Source of the DNA: Massospora cicadina
Lineage: Eukaryota > Entomophthoromycota > Entomophthoromycetes > Entomophthorales > Entomophthoraceae
Assembly (NCBI GenBank): GCA_022478985.1
Contig: JAKSZP010014863.1
Location: 1-64,000 of the forward strand
Direction: 5' to 3'
Length of the DNA: 64,000 nucleotides
The position numbers and the translations under genes are program-made. Below the pieces are notes generated by a model that was not told where the DNA came from, searched no databases, and was given only the letters and a program-made list of their open reading frames with translations. Position 1 is the stretch's first letter; the number at the start of each line of letters is the position of its first letter. This document shows, piece after piece, positions 63,911-64,000 of the stretch.

Positions 63911-64000
63911 ATGAAGGTCTTTACTATAGGGATGTTGAACATCGTTGGACTCAAGGCCTCGCCGTCCTGGGCTAGGAAACTGAATTTTAAAAATAATTTA
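63911..64000 (+). pseudogene. LINE ORF2 (I), first codons only
   Basis: ATGAAGGTCTTTACTATAGG continues into GMLNIVGLKASPSW, the endonuclease start shared with B, C and G. The rest lies past the window edge. Confidence 0.7.

Larger units (their letters stand above)
62409..64000 (+). mobile_element. LINE copy I, 5' end (cut by window edge)
   Basis: Starts at ACTTTTCTCTCTCGTTGCAA, the same 5' end as G and B, 10 bp right of the M LTR. The UTR of about 250 bp, ORF1 and the first 90 bp of ORF2 are inside the window. A complete 5' end suggests another full-length copy. The TSD cannot be checked because the 3' end is outside. Confidence 0.88.

Overview
The window is eukaryotic repeat DNA made almost entirely of dead or dying retrotransposons. 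I recognise no host protein gene, tRNA, rRNA, operon or CRISPR. The organism is probably a transposon-rich filamentous fungus: there are many LINEs whose ORF2 ends in a zinc finger without a visible RNase H, and a Ty3 chromovirus with a chromodomain. Nothing here fixes the lineage, and other eukaryotes are possible.

Layout: (1) 1-1022 is the 3' end of a LINE (copy A). (2) 1023-5850 is AT-rich with no clear gene. (3) About 5850-8385 holds K, a decayed element with one ORF1-like gene; it carries a 29-bp LINE tail insertion. (4) 9016-14295, 14529-19795 and 20272-25556 are three full-length LINEs on + (B, C, D; 5.27-5.29 kb), each flanked by target-site duplications (TSDs) of 16-18 bp. (5) 25927-32366 is E, a 6.44-kb LINE on - of another lineage. 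(6) 32553-41377 is G, a LINE of the B/C type on -, split by L (32953-36515), an LTR element with 836-838-bp LTRs, gag, an integrase tail and no protease, RT or integrase core. (7) 42269-44177, 44386-46308 and 50184-52119 are J1, J2 and J3, about 1.9-kb single-ORF elements on - with TSDs of 10-17 bp. (8) 52275-55631 is the 5' two-thirds of a LINE (H), cut by M, a chromovirus (55632-62398, -) that itself carries a 279-bp tRNA-type SINE at 58361-58639. (9) 62409-64000 is the 5' end of another LINE (I).

How the parts relate: B, C, D, G, H and I show the usual LINE order of 5' UTR, ORF1 with a CCHC knuckle, ORF2 with apurinic-type endonuclease, RT and C-terminal zinc finger, then a short AT-rich tail. 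J1-J3, K and the SINE lack RT, yet J1-J3 and the SINE have a short 3' end resembling that of the LINEs and all four have LINE-type TSDs. The simplest reading is that the LINE machinery moved them in trans, J1-J3 being half-LINEs comparable in logic to mammalian HAL1. L is likewise a non-autonomous LTR element that depends on a relative's pol. Nested order gives relative ages: G is older than L, H older than M, M older than the SINE. All ORFs have stops or frameshifts, so this is a fossil bed. All calls come from reading the sequence; no database search was done.
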